Below are positions 52,823-60,920 of a stretch of 64,000 nt of DNA, piece by piece; within the stretch, counting starts at the first letter, position 1, and each line of letters begins with the position of its first letter. The DNA is taken from assembly GCF_002209565.1 (NCBI RefSeq), contig NZ_NJIH01000010.1, positions 248,001 through 312,000 of the forward strand, written 5' to 3'. Made by a program: the position numbers and the translations under genes. The notes below the pieces were generated by a model. It saw nothing but the letters and a program-made list of their open reading frames with translations, was not told where the DNA came from and searched no databases. Source of the DNA: Candidimonas nitroreducens (GTDB lineage Bacteria > Pseudomonadota > Gammaproteobacteria > Burkholderiales > Burkholderiaceae_B).

Positions 52823-53192
52823 GTTTGTTCGAAGCCCCACTCGGGCTCAGGCCAAAGAAGCAGAAGATCGGCGAGACTCTTGAGAATCTTCCTTGTTCTG
52901 TGCGAATGCTAATGAAAAGCAGGGAATCGAGAATCAGCCGCAACGTGTCGCAAAGCCTATTCTTCGCAAGGACTGGAAGCTTCCCCCACCCAATTCGGCA
53001 ACTGCTGCATTAGGGTAACTACTGCAATATCGCCGTCATACTTCAAGGATAAAATAAATGAAATCGTTTTCAAACACTTGCAGGCCACCGCGCCGGCCAA
53101 CTGCTGGAAATGCCCCCGCAAGCGGCGCGGCATGCAATGTACGGCGGTGACTGACGCGGGGCCTGTGTCTCGCTAAAACTAGAGGTGCCACA
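52823..53192. other. Intergenic region upstream of the phosphodiesterase/Ugp-type operon
   Basis: About 370 bases of noticeably lower GC than the following operon. It holds short imperfect dyads (for example GGAAGCTTCC at 52975-52984), but no gene, RNA or clear operator was recognised. It marks the right edge of the lower-GC block. Confidence 0.4.
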
Positions 53193-54062
53193 GTGCTGAT
53201 TGCCCAGATCAGTGACTTGCATATCCAGGAACGGCCAGGCCCCGACGGCGTCATGGCGGTCGATCACCTGGAACTCGCCATCGACGACTTGAACCGATTT
53301 GAACCGCGCCCCGATCTGGTGGTGGTAACGGGCGACCTGACCAATAACGGGCTACCGGCCGAATACGCGATGCTGCATGCGGCGCTGGGCAAGCTGGAAA
53401 TTCCGTATCTGCTGATCGCCGGCAATCACGACAGTCGGGAACCATTGCGCGAGGCCTTCCCCGAGCACGCCTACCTGCGCAGCGGCGGCGAGTTCATCCA
53501 GTACGTCGACGACAACTGGCCGGTGCGCATCGTGGCGCTCGACTCCACGGTGCCGGGCCGCCATCACGGTGAACTCTGCCCGGCACGCCTGCAGTGGCTG
53601 GCGGATCGGCTGGCCGAAAAGCCCGACCAGACCACGGTAGTGATCATGCACCACCCTCCTTTCGACACCGGCATATTACCGATGGATGCCCTGGGTATAC
53701 TTGCCGGCCGCGAAGAATTCGCGCGCATCATTGCGCAGCATTCCAATATCGAGCGCGTGCTGTGCGGGCACATGCACCGCAGCATCGTGTGCCGAGTCGG
53801 CAACACCCTGGCCAGCACATGTCCGGGCACCGCCCACCAGGTCGAACTCGATCTGCGCGAGCATGGGCGGCTGACGTCCAATGCCGAGCCGCCGGGCTAC
53901 CACGTGCACTGGGTGCGCCCCGGCGCAACCGTCACGCACCACGCCGTGGTCAGTTACCTGGCTTCTCCTCTTTCGCCGCCGGGCCGCCCCAAGGCAAAAA
54001 GCGCCCCCCTGGGGGGCAGCAAGCCGAAGGTGCAGCGTGCGGGCCCATCTTTGCCGGCCTAA
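53193..54062 (+). CDS. Metallophosphodiesterase (GpdQ/CpdA-like), GTG start, repeat-derived tail
   Basis: A 289-residue calcineurin-type phosphoesterase. The metal ligands are D8 and H10 (QISDLHIQ), D48 (VTGDLTNNG), N78/H79 (AGNHDSRE), MHHPPFD and CGHMHRS. The pattern matches GpdQ glycerophosphodiesterase and CpdA cAMP phosphodiesterase. GTG 53193 has AGAGGT seven bases upstream. Residues from about 255 on (SPPGRPKAKSAPLGGSKPKV) are translated from a GC-rich dispersed-type repeat, so the tail is probably not functional. It precedes four Ugp-type transporter genes, which favours a glycerophosphodiester role. Confidence 0.85.
   Translation: MLIAQISDLHIQERPGPDGVMAVDHLELAIDDLNRFEPRPDLVVVTGDLTNNGLPAEYAMLHAALGKLEIPYLLIAGNHDSREPLREAFPEHAYLRSGGEFIQYVDDNWPVRIVALDSTVPGRHHGELCPARLQWLADRLAEKPDQTTVVIMHHPPFDTGILPMDALGILAGREEFARIIAQHSNIERVLCGHMHRSIVCRVGNTLASTCPGTAHQVELDLREHGRLTSNAEPPGYHVHWVRPGATVTHHAVVSYLASPLSPPGRPKAKSAPLGGSKPKVQRAGPSLPA
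53971..54046. repeat. GC-rich palindromic repeat of Burkholderiales type inside the gene end
   Basis: A perfect GCCCCCC-T-GGGGGGC palindrome (54003-54017) is flanked by CCGGGCCGCCCCAAGG on the left and GCAGCAAG with a GTGCAGCGTGCGGGCC-type run on the right. This matches, from memory, a dispersed intergenic element common in Bordetella and Achromobacter. It lies within the reading frame of the phosphodiesterase and supplies its last 30 or so codons. Confidence 0.55.
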
Positions 54063-54080
54063 GGCCGTTCCCCTGCCGCC

Positions 54081-55133
54081 ATGTCATCCGTAGTCCTAGA
54101 CGATATCACCAAGCAATACGGCAACGCTCCGGCCGCCGTCAGCAATATCCGCTTCGAAGTCCCCGCGGGCACGTTCACCGTGCTGCTGGGGCCGTCGGGC
54201 TGCGGCAAGTCCACCACGCTGCGCATGATCGCCGGGCTGGACACGCCCACGTCGGGGCGCATACTCATCGGCTCGCGCGACGTCACCGATCTTGCGCCCG
54301 CCAAGCGCCGCATATCGATGGTGTTCCAGTCCTACGCGCTATTCCCGCACCTGTCGGTGCGGGAGAACATATTGTTCGGCCTGAAGGTGCGCAAAGAGCC
54401 GGCGCGCGACTTCGACCGACGCTTGAAACAGGTGGCCGAACTGCTGGGCCTGACGCAACTGCTGGATCGCAAGCCTTCGCAGTTGTCGGGCGGGCAGCAG
54501 CAGCGCGTGGCGCTGGGGCGCGCGGTCATCTCGGAAGCCCCGGTGTGCCTGATGGACGAGCCGCTGTCGAACCTGGATGCGCAGCTGCGCCACGAGATGC
54601 GCCGCGAGATCCGGGCGCTGCAGCAGAAGCTGGGCATCACCATGATCTACGTCACGCACGACCAGACCGAGGCCATGAGCATGGCCGACCACGTCGTGCT
54701 GCTGCGCAACGGGCAAATCGAACAGCACGACACGCCCGACCGGCTCTACGCCAGCCCGCGCACCGAATTCGCAGCGCGCTTCATCGGCACGCCGCCCATG
54801 AACCTGCTGCGGTTGGACGAGGCCGGCACGTGCATCGCCGGCAGCGCCGCCGCTATAGAAGCGCCGCATGGCGCCCGGGCGCGCAAGCTGGGCGTGCGGC
54901 CCGAACATATCGCGCTGGCCGCCGAGGGCGGCGTCGAGGCGCGGGTGGAAGGGGTGGAATTCTTCGGCGCCGACACCATCGTGGTCTGCGCCGTGGGCGA
55001 GAACACGGGCATCACCCTGCGCACGCCGGGACACCTGCGGGCCGCGCCCGGCGAGGCGATCCGGCTGGCCTGGAGCCCGCGCGAGCAGCACTTTTTTGAC
55101 GCTTCGGGCCTGGCCATCGCGGCCGGCTCATAA
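54081..55133 (+). CDS. ABC transporter ATPase, UgpC/MalK type
   Basis: A 350-residue ATPase of the sugar/glycerol-phosphate class. The Walker A is LLGPSGCGKSTTLRMIAGLD, the Q-loop MVFQSYALFPHLSV, the signature QLSGGQQQRVALGRAV, the Walker B CLMDEPLSNLDAQLR and the H-loop YVTHDQTEAMSMA. The C-terminal TOBE domain (about 240-345) includes KLGVRPEHIAL. It energises the binding protein and two permeases encoded downstream. It starts 19 bases after the phosphodiesterase stop, so the five genes are likely one operon. Confidence 0.92.
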   Translation: MSSVVLDDITKQYGNAPAAVSNIRFEVPAGTFTVLLGPSGCGKSTTLRMIAGLDTPTSGRILIGSRDVTDLAPAKRRISMVFQSYALFPHLSVRENILFGLKVRKEPARDFDRRLKQVAELLGLTQLLDRKPSQLSGGQQQRVALGRAVISEAPVCLMDEPLSNLDAQLRHEMRREIRALQQKLGITMIYVTHDQTEAMSMADHVVLLRNGQIEQHDTPDRLYASPRTEFAARFIGTPPMNLLRLDEAGTCIAGSAAAIEAPHGARARKLGVRPEHIALAAEGGVEARVEGVEFFGADTIVVCAVGENTGITLRTPGHLRAAPGEAIRLAWSPREQHFFDASGLAIAAGS

Positions 55134-55153
55134 ACCACCAAGGGGAACCACAT

Positions 55154-56449
55154 ATGCGACGCATCGTTCTGAAAACCCTCGCGCTGGGCCTGGCGGGCGC
55201 CCTGGGCACCTTGCCGGCATGGTCACAGGCCAAGCAGGTCGAGCTGGAATTCTATTATCCGGTGGCCGTGGGCGGCCCGATCACGAAGATCGTCGACCAG
55301 GCCGTGGCCGGCTTCGAAAAGGCCAACCCCGACATCAAGGTCAAGGCAATTTACTCCGGTTCATACCAGGATTCCGTCGCCAAGGCGCTGACCGCGCAGA
55401 AAGGCGGCAACCCACCGCAGGTGGCGGTGCTGCTGTCGACCGACATGTTCACCCTGATCGACGAAGGGGCCATCGAGCCCATCGACGGCTTCGTCAAGAC
55501 CGACGACGACAAGAAGTGGCTGAACAGTTTCTACGACGCGTTCATGCAGAACAGCCGCACCGGCGGCAAGACCTGGGGCGTGCCGTTCCAGCGCTCGACT
55601 ATCGTCATGTACTACAACAAGGATCTGTTCAAGCAGGCCGGCCTGGATCCGAACCATGCGCCGGGCACCTGGGACGAACTGGTGGCCGACGCCAAGAAAC
55701 TGACCAAGCGCGGCAGCGACGGCCAGGTAACCCAATGGGGCCTGGAAATCCCCTCGGGCGGCGCCTTCGCCTACTGGCTGTTCCAGGCGCTGACCACGCC
55801 CAACAAGGCCATCTTGATGAACTCCGAGGGCAACCAGGTCTACCTGGACAAGCCCGCCGTGATCGAGGCCCTGCAGTTCTGGCACGACCTGGCCTACAAG
55901 TACAAGGTCATGCCCACCGGCACCATAGACTGGGGCACCACACCGCAAGACTTCCTGCTGGGCAAGACCGCCATCATGTGGACGACCACGGGCAACCTGA
56001 CCAATGTGCGCAAGAACGCCAAATTCGCCTTCGGCGTGGCGCCCATGCCCAAGGCCAAGCAGGGCGGCAGCCCCACGGGCGGCGGCAACTTCTATATATT
56101 CAAGAAGTCCACGCCGGAACAGCAGCAGGCCGCCTTCAAGTTCGCCAAGTGGATGACCAGCCCCGAGAACGCGGCGCAATGGAGCATCGACACCGGCTAT
56201 GTGGCGGTGACCAAGCCGGCCTGGGAAACCGACAAGATGAAGGCCTACGTCAAGGAAGTGCCGCAGGCGCTGGTGGCGCGCGACCAACTGGCGGTAAGCG
56301 TGGCGGAATTTTCCACCCACGACAACCAGCGCGTGACCAAGCTGCTGAACGACAACCTGCAGGCCGTGGTCACCAACGCCAAGACGCCCAAGCAGGCCAT
56401 GGAAGACGCCCAGGCCGGCGCCAACCGCATCCTGCGTTCGTATAAGTAA
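55154..56449 (+). CDS. ABC transporter substrate-binding protein, UgpB-like
   Basis: A 431-residue periplasmic binding protein of the SBP_bac_1/UgpB group. The signal peptide is VLKTLALGLAGALGTLPAWS, cut near SQAK. The mature start VELEFYYPVAVGGPITKIVD is characteristic of UgpB relatives. STIVMYYNKDLFKQAGLDPN and the C-terminal FKFAKWMTSPENAAQWSIDT follow. AAGGGGAA lies upstream of the ATG. Together with the phosphodiesterase it suggests glycerol-3-phosphate or glycerophosphodiester as ligand, although sugar-binding relatives exist. Confidence 0.9.
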   Translation: MRRIVLKTLALGLAGALGTLPAWSQAKQVELEFYYPVAVGGPITKIVDQAVAGFEKANPDIKVKAIYSGSYQDSVAKALTAQKGGNPPQVAVLLSTDMFTLIDEGAIEPIDGFVKTDDDKKWLNSFYDAFMQNSRTGGKTWGVPFQRSTIVMYYNKDLFKQAGLDPNHAPGTWDELVADAKKLTKRGSDGQVTQWGLEIPSGGAFAYWLFQALTTPNKAILMNSEGNQVYLDKPAVIEALQFWHDLAYKYKVMPTGTIDWGTTPQDFLLGKTAIMWTTTGNLTNVRKNAKFAFGVAPMPKAKQGGSPTGGGNFYIFKKSTPEQQQAAFKFAKWMTSPENAAQWSIDTGYVAVTKPAWETDKMKAYVKEVPQALVARDQLAVSVAEFSTHDNQRVTKLLNDNLQAVVTNAKTPKQAMEDAQAGANRILRSYK

Positions 56450-56478
56450 GAGTAAGCAAGCGCGGGAGGCTCGGCGGC

Positions 56479-57360
56479 ATGAAGCTACGCAATGGCATGA
56501 ACGCGGTATACGGCTGGCTGCTGCTCTTGCCGGCCATGGTGCTGCTGATCGCCTTCACGCACTACCCGGCCCTGTCCACCTTGTGGCATAGCTTCTATTC
56601 CACGCCCAAGGCGGGCCGGCCGATGCACTTCGTCGGCCTGGACAATTATTCGGCCATGCTCGACGACCCGGTATTCTGGAAGGCGCTCTGGAACAACCTG
56701 TATTTCGCGCTGGGCACGATACCGCTGTCCATCGCCCTGGCGCTGATCATGGCCCTTTGGGTCAACAGCAAGCTGGCCGGCCGCGGCTTCCTGCGCATGG
56801 CGTACTTTACGCCCACGGTGCTGCCCATGGTGGCCGTGGCCAATATCTGGCTGTTCTTCTACACGCCGCAGTACGGCCTGCTGGCGCAGATCGGCCACCT
56901 GCTGGGCCTGCCCCCGGTCAATTGGCTGGGCGACCGCACCACGGCGCTGCCGGCGGTAATGGCGGTGACCATCTGGAAGGAAGCCGGGTTCTTCATGATC
57001 TTCTACCTGGCGGCGCTGCAACAGATCTCGCCTTCGGTGCGCGAGGCCGCGCTGCTGGAAGGCGCCTCGCGCTGGCAGTACTTCTGGCGCGTGCTGCTGC
57101 CGCTGCTGATGCCCACCACGCTGTTCGTGCTGATCAACGCGCTGATCAACGCCTTCCGCGTGGTCGACCAGATCGTGGTCATGACCAGCGGCGGCCCCGA
57201 CAACGCCACCATGCTGCTGCTGTTCTACATTTACCAGACGGGCTTCCGCTTCTGGGATTCTTCCTACGCGGCCACGCTGACCGTGGTGCTGCTGGTGATC
57301 CTGGCCGTAACGGCGCTGGTGAACTTCCGCTGGCTCGACCGCAAGACCCATTACCAATGA
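56479..57360 (+). CDS. ABC transporter permease, UgpA-like
   Basis: A 293-residue permease with six predicted membrane segments, starting at WLLLLPAMVLLIAFTHYPAL. The EAA loop is REAALLEGASRWQYFWRVLLPLLMP. VMTSGGPDNATMLLLFYIYQ is typical of UgpA/MalF-type permeases. GGGAGG lies nine bases before the ATG. It overlaps the next permease gene by four bases (ATGA), giving coupled translation. Confidence 0.92.
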   Translation: MKLRNGMNAVYGWLLLLPAMVLLIAFTHYPALSTLWHSFYSTPKAGRPMHFVGLDNYSAMLDDPVFWKALWNNLYFALGTIPLSIALALIMALWVNSKLAGRGFLRMAYFTPTVLPMVAVANIWLFFYTPQYGLLAQIGHLLGLPPVNWLGDRTTALPAVMAVTIWKEAGFFMIFYLAALQQISPSVREAALLEGASRWQYFWRVLLPLLMPTTLFVLINALINAFRVVDQIVVMTSGGPDNATMLLLFYIYQTGFRFWDSSYAATLTVVLLVILAVTALVNFRWLDRKTHYQ

Positions 57361-58160
57361 AGACGAACGCACTCGATACCCTGGGGGCATGGCTGCTGGG
57401 TCTGCTGTGGTTCCTGCCGCTGCTGTACGCCGTGTGGGCGGCGTTCCACCCTTCGGCCTACGCCGCGCACTTCGACCTGACGGCGCCGCTGACCCTGGCC
57501 AATTTCGCCGCCGCCTGGGAAGCCGCCCCGTTCGCGCGCTATTTCGTCAACACCTTCCTGCTGGTCACCATGGTGCTGGCGGCGCAATTCGTGCTTTGCA
57601 CTCTGGCCGCCTACGCCTTCGCGCGCTTTGAATTCAAAGGCCGCGACCTGATGTTCATGCTGGTGCTGTTGCAGCTGATGATCATGCCCGATGTGCTGAT
57701 TGTCGAGAACTACCGCGCCATGAGCTGGCTGGGCGTGAACGACACCATCTTCGCCATCGGCCTGCCCTATTTCGCCTCGGCGTTCGGCATCTTCCTGCTG
57801 CGCCAGACCTTCAAGACCGTGCCGCGCGAACTGGAAGAAGCCGCGCGCGTGGAAGGCGCCAGCCGCTGGCAGATCCTGATGCGCGTCTATGTACCGCTGG
57901 CCAAGCCCATCTATATCGCCTACGGGCTGGTGTCGGTCAGCTACCACTGGAACAATTTCCTGTGGCCCCTGATCATCACCAAGTCGGTGAACACGCGCCC
58001 CATCACCGTGGGCCTGCAGGTCTTCGCCTCGTCAGACCAGGGCATAGACTGGTCGGTGATCACCGCCGCCACGCTGCTTAGCGCGGCACCGCTGCTGATC
58101 GCGTTCCTGCTGTTCCAGCGCCAGTTCGTACAGTCGTTCATGCGCGCAGGCATACGCTGA
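57357..58160 (+). CDS. ABC transporter permease, UgpE-like
   Basis: A 267-residue permease of the UgpE/MalG type. The first segment is WLLGLLWFLPLLYAVWAAFH, with LEEAARVEGASRWQILMRVYVPLAKP as the EAA loop and YHWNNFLWPLIITKSVNTRPITVGLQ near the C-terminus. The ATG at 57357 overlaps the preceding TGA. It ends the phosphodiesterase-UgpCBAE-type operon, and 82 bases later the convergent MFS gene ends. Confidence 0.92.
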   Translation: MKTNALDTLGAWLLGLLWFLPLLYAVWAAFHPSAYAAHFDLTAPLTLANFAAAWEAAPFARYFVNTFLLVTMVLAAQFVLCTLAAYAFARFEFKGRDLMFMLVLLQLMIMPDVLIVENYRAMSWLGVNDTIFAIGLPYFASAFGIFLLRQTFKTVPRELEEAARVEGASRWQILMRVYVPLAKPIYIAYGLVSVSYHWNNFLWPLIITKSVNTRPITVGLQVFASSDQGIDWSVITAATLLSAAPLLIAFLLFQRQFVQSFMRAGIR

Positions 58161-58242
58161 AGAAGCCGCAAGGCGCCGGCGACGCGCGAGGCCGCCGGCC
58201 GGCTGCCCTCCGCATTGCGCCGCTCAGTGCCGCCGGCGATGC

Positions 58243-59679
58243 TCAAGCCGCCTCGGCTTGATGTATCCACACCGGCAAACGGCAGGCGGCCGCGAAGACC
58301 AGCAGGTTCAGGGCGATAAGCAGCGCGAACGGCGTCATGAACGAATGCGCATCCACGCTGGCCTGTTGCGTCTGCGTCTGAGCCAGCGACATGACGATAG
58401 CCATGACGGTCACCGCCACCGGGCCGCCCAGCCGCTGGACGATGTTGATGGCGGTATTGGCCACGGCCAGCCGGTCGCGCGCCACCGAAGCATAGGCCGC
58501 CGAAACCGAGGGGATATTGATCGTGCCCTGCCCTATGCCTGTAATGAACAGGCATACCGCCGCCAGGGTCGGCGAATATTGGCTGTGCACCATCCACAGA
58601 AAAGGCAGCATGCCCAGCATGGCCAGGAACGAACCGCCGGCCGACACCGCGCGGCAGCCGAATTTTTCCGTAAGCGTGCCCAGCATCGGGAATGAGCACA
58701 TCATGCCGAAGCCCATGGCCGCCATCGTCCAGCCCGCCGCCGGCGCGGACAAGCCGCAGCCGCTGATCAGGTACAGCGGAATCAGGAACTGCCTGGAAAA
58801 AGCCAGGCCGTTGGCCCAGAACTGGGTCGTGGCCGCCGCCCCGAACACGCGCCCGCGGAACAGGCGCAGGTCGATCAGCGCGGCACCGGCCTTGTGCCTG
58901 GCATGCCAGATGAACACTGCCACCAGCGCCACACCGGCCAAGAGCGCCGCGCCCCCTTGCCGATGCGTGGCCAGCTCCAGGCCATACAGAAAGCTTGCCA
59001 GCCCAGGCGCGATCAGCGCAAAGCCCAGCAGATCGAACGGACGCTTGCGGATGGTGGACGCATCGCTGGGCAGCAGCGCCGCCGCCAGGCCCACACCCAG
59101 CACCCCTATCGGCAGGTTGAGAAAAAACAGCCAGGGCCACGAGGCGTATTTCAGAATCGCCCCGGCCAGCACCGGCCCGAGTATCGGCGCAATCAGCACC
59201 GGCGTGACGGTATAGCCCATGACCCGCGCCATGTGCCTGCCGGCCACCCGGGCCATCATCATCTGCGTCATGGGCGCCAGGATCCCGCCCGCCATGCCCT
59301 GCAGCACCCGGGCGCAGACTAGTTCGTCAATAGTGCGCGAAGCGCCGCACAGCAGCGAGGTAAGCGTGAATGCCGAGAAACAGGCCAGGTACAGGCGCTT
59401 GGCGCCGACGCGGTCGACCAGCCAGCCGCTCATCGGCAGCATCAGCGCCAGCGCCAGCAAATAGCCGCTGACGACCCATTGCGTGGCCGAGATCGAAGCA
59501 TGCAGATCCTGGTGGATGGCCGACAGCGACAGATTCACGACGGTCGAGTCCAGCTGTGTCATGAAGGGCCCGAGAAAGACCACCACCGCGACTCGCCATA
59601 CCTGCGGATCGATGCGATCCGAGGCATCGGGGCCGGAGGGTGCCGCCTGTGCCCTTGGCGGTGAGCTGCGCAGCCTCAT
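58243..59679 (-). CDS. MFS drug transporter, DHA2 (EmrB/QacA) family
   Basis: A 478-residue, 14-segment major facilitator. The DHA2 signature regions are FLGPFMTQLDSTVVNLSLSA (first helix, motif D1) and QWVVSGYLLALALMLPMSGW with LVDRVGAKRLYL (motif A). GPVLAGAILKYASWPWLFFLNLPIG is motif C. Such pumps export toxic organic compounds with protons. Its ATG overlaps the MarR stop by four bases (ATGA), so MarR and pump are one transcript. Expression is presumably released when MarR binds a pump substrate. Confidence 0.92.
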   Translation of the reverse strand: MRLRSSPPRAQAAPSGPDASDRIDPQVWRVAVVVFLGPFMTQLDSTVVNLSLSAIHQDLHASISATQWVVSGYLLALALMLPMSGWLVDRVGAKRLYLACFSAFTLTSLLCGASRTIDELVCARVLQGMAGGILAPMTQMMMARVAGRHMARVMGYTVTPVLIAPILGPVLAGAILKYASWPWLFFLNLPIGVLGVGLAAALLPSDASTIRKRPFDLLGFALIAPGLASFLYGLELATHRQGGAALLAGVALVAVFIWHARHKAGAALIDLRLFRGRVFGAAATTQFWANGLAFSRQFLIPLYLISGCGLSAPAAGWTMAAMGFGMMCSFPMLGTLTEKFGCRAVSAGGSFLAMLGMLPFLWMVHSQYSPTLAAVCLFITGIGQGTINIPSVSAAYASVARDRLAVANTAINIVQRLGGPVAVTVMAIVMSLAQTQTQQASVDAHSFMTPFALLIALNLLVFAAACRLPVWIHQAEAA

Positions 59680-60107
59680 TCGCTTTCCGCCAGGCGCCGC
59701 ATGATGCGCCCGGCCGCCAGCAGCGTGTCCCGATCCGCCGCGTCCAGGCGGCTCATGGATTGGGCCAGCCAGCTGCGCTTGGCATCGCCCGTGCTTTTGC
59801 GCACGGCGGCGCCGCGAGTGGTGAGCCGGATATGCTGCTGGCGCCCGTCGGTGGGATGCGGCCGGCGCTCGACGATGCCCCTGTCCTCGAGGGTGGCGAC
59901 GGCCGCCCCCATGGACTGGGGCTTCATGCCCTCGGCCCGGGCCAGCTCGGCGATGGTCGCGGGGCCTTCTCTTTCCAGCCGCGCCATGACCACGGACTCG
60001 GTCAGGGAAAGTTCCTGCGTGGCGGCCGCCGCACGCATGCGGCGCACCAGCATGCCCAGGGCCTGGACGAAATCGATGACTGCGGCTTCGGGTATCGGGG
60101 TCGGCAT
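59676..60107 (-). CDS. MarR-family transcriptional repressor
   Basis: A 143-residue MarR protein. The winged helix is in LTESVVMARLEREGPATIAELARAEG (given in part), AAVATLEDRGIVERRPHPTDGRQQHIRLT and so on. RIMRRL and neighbouring helices form the dimer region at the C-terminus. ATG 60107 gives the normal MarR length; a longer frame to 60197 would translate the operator itself. A doubled palindrome at 60176-60200 lies upstream, and the DHA2 pump gene overlaps its stop. A local drug-responsive repressor of its own operon is the straightforward reading. Confidence 0.9.
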   Translation of the reverse strand: MPTPIPEAAVIDFVQALGMLVRRMRAAAATQELSLTESVVMARLEREGPATIAELARAEGMKPQSMGAAVATLEDRGIVERRPHPTDGRQQHIRLTTRGAAVRKSTGDAKRSWLAQSMSRLDAADRDTLLAAGRIMRRLAESE

Positions 60108-60175
60108 TTCATTTCTCGCAACGCCCCCGAAGCACCGACACGCTGCGCGCCGACAGGGGCGAAGCTCAACAGTAC

Positions 60176-60200
60176 AACTTGCAAGTTTAACTTGCAAGTT
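60176..60200. promoter_or_regulatory. Two tandem copies of AACTTGCAAGTT (MarR operator)
   Basis: Perfect 12-base palindromes at 60176-60187 and 60189-60200 are separated by one T, so their centres are 13 bases apart. They lie 69-93 bases upstream of the marR start codon. Form and place fit binding of two MarR dimers over the promoter of the marR-pump operon. Confidence 0.75.
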
Positions 60201-60261
60201 AAGCTGTCTAACTCCGGCTTACCCCAGATCGATACACCTTGGCCGATACACCCCGCCCGAT

Positions 60262-60840
60262 TCAGCGGCCCATCGCGTAGAACTCGTCGTTGGGCCGCAT
60301 GCTGGTGACGTTGGCCAGGCGGTTGGACAGGCCGAAGAAAGCCGCGATGGCGGCAATGTCCCAGACGTCTTCATCATCGAAGCCGTGCCCATGCAAGACC
60401 GCTGTGTCGGCATCATTTACCGCGTAGGCGCTGGCCGACACCTTCATGGCGAAGTCCAGCATGGCTTTCTGCCGCGCGGTAATGTCGGCCTTGCGGTAGT
60501 TGACGGCCACCTGGTCGGCAATCAGCGGGTTCTTGGCGCGTATGCGCAGAATCGCGCCGTGCGCCACCACGCAATACTGGCACTGGTTGGCATTGCTGGT
60601 GGCCACCACGATCATTTCGCGTTCGGCCTTGCTGAGATTGCCGGGCTTGTCCATCAGCGCATCGTGATAGGCAAAGAAAGCCCGGAACTCGTCCGGCCGA
60701 TGCGCCAGCACCAGGAATACATTGGGAATGAATCCGGACTTTTCCTGCACGGCCAGGATGCGCGTGCGGATGTCCTCGGGCAGATCGGACAATGCCGGTA
60801 TGGGGAATCGGCCTATGGCCGGGGTTGTGCTTTGTGTCAT
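60262..60840 (-). CDS. AhpD/carboxymuconolactone decarboxylase-fold peroxidase-related protein
   Basis: A 192-residue protein of the alkylhydroperoxidase AhpD-like group. The redox motif CxxC is in NANQCQYCVVAHGAILR, with the expected Glu upstream (KAEREMIVVATS) and His in AHGA. The N-terminus GFIPNVFLVLAHRPDEFRAF is typical of the peroxidase-related subfamily. ATG 60840 has GAAGG upstream; the longer frame crosses the reductase gene. It probably reduces peroxides or protects against reactive compounds, in line with the nearby reductase, TetR and efflux genes. Confidence 0.87.
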   Translation of the reverse strand: MTQSTTPAIGRFPIPALSDLPEDIRTRILAVQEKSGFIPNVFLVLAHRPDEFRAFFAYHDALMDKPGNLSKAEREMIVVATSNANQCQYCVVAHGAILRIRAKNPLIADQVAVNYRKADITARQKAMLDFAMKVSASAYAVNDADTAVLHGHGFDDEDVWDIAAIAAFFGLSNRLANVTSMRPNDEFYAMGR

Positions 60841-60877
60841 GATAGCCTTCAAAACTCTGATGCCTGGTGGGTACGGA

Positions 60878-60900
60878 AGGCCGGCGAACGGCGCCGGCCT
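60878..60900. terminator. Hairpin AGGCCGGC-N7-GCCGGCCT
   Basis: Perfect 8-base arms. It lies 20 bases after the reductase stop and 38 bases before the AhpD-like start, on the minus strand. There is no U-tract. It could reduce read-through between the two genes. Confidence 0.45.
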
Positions 60901-60920
60901 CTGACGTTGGCGGCGCGGGC

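Noticed and set aside
52823-53192. Small gene or RNA in the gap before the phosphodiesterase
   Set aside because: Only short overlapping frames without ribosome binding sites or domains, and no convincing RNA fold.
53594-55099. A 501-codon plus-strand frame across phosphodiesterase and ATPase genes
   Set aside because: It overlaps two well-supported genes in another frame and is Arg/Pro/Ala-rich with no motif.
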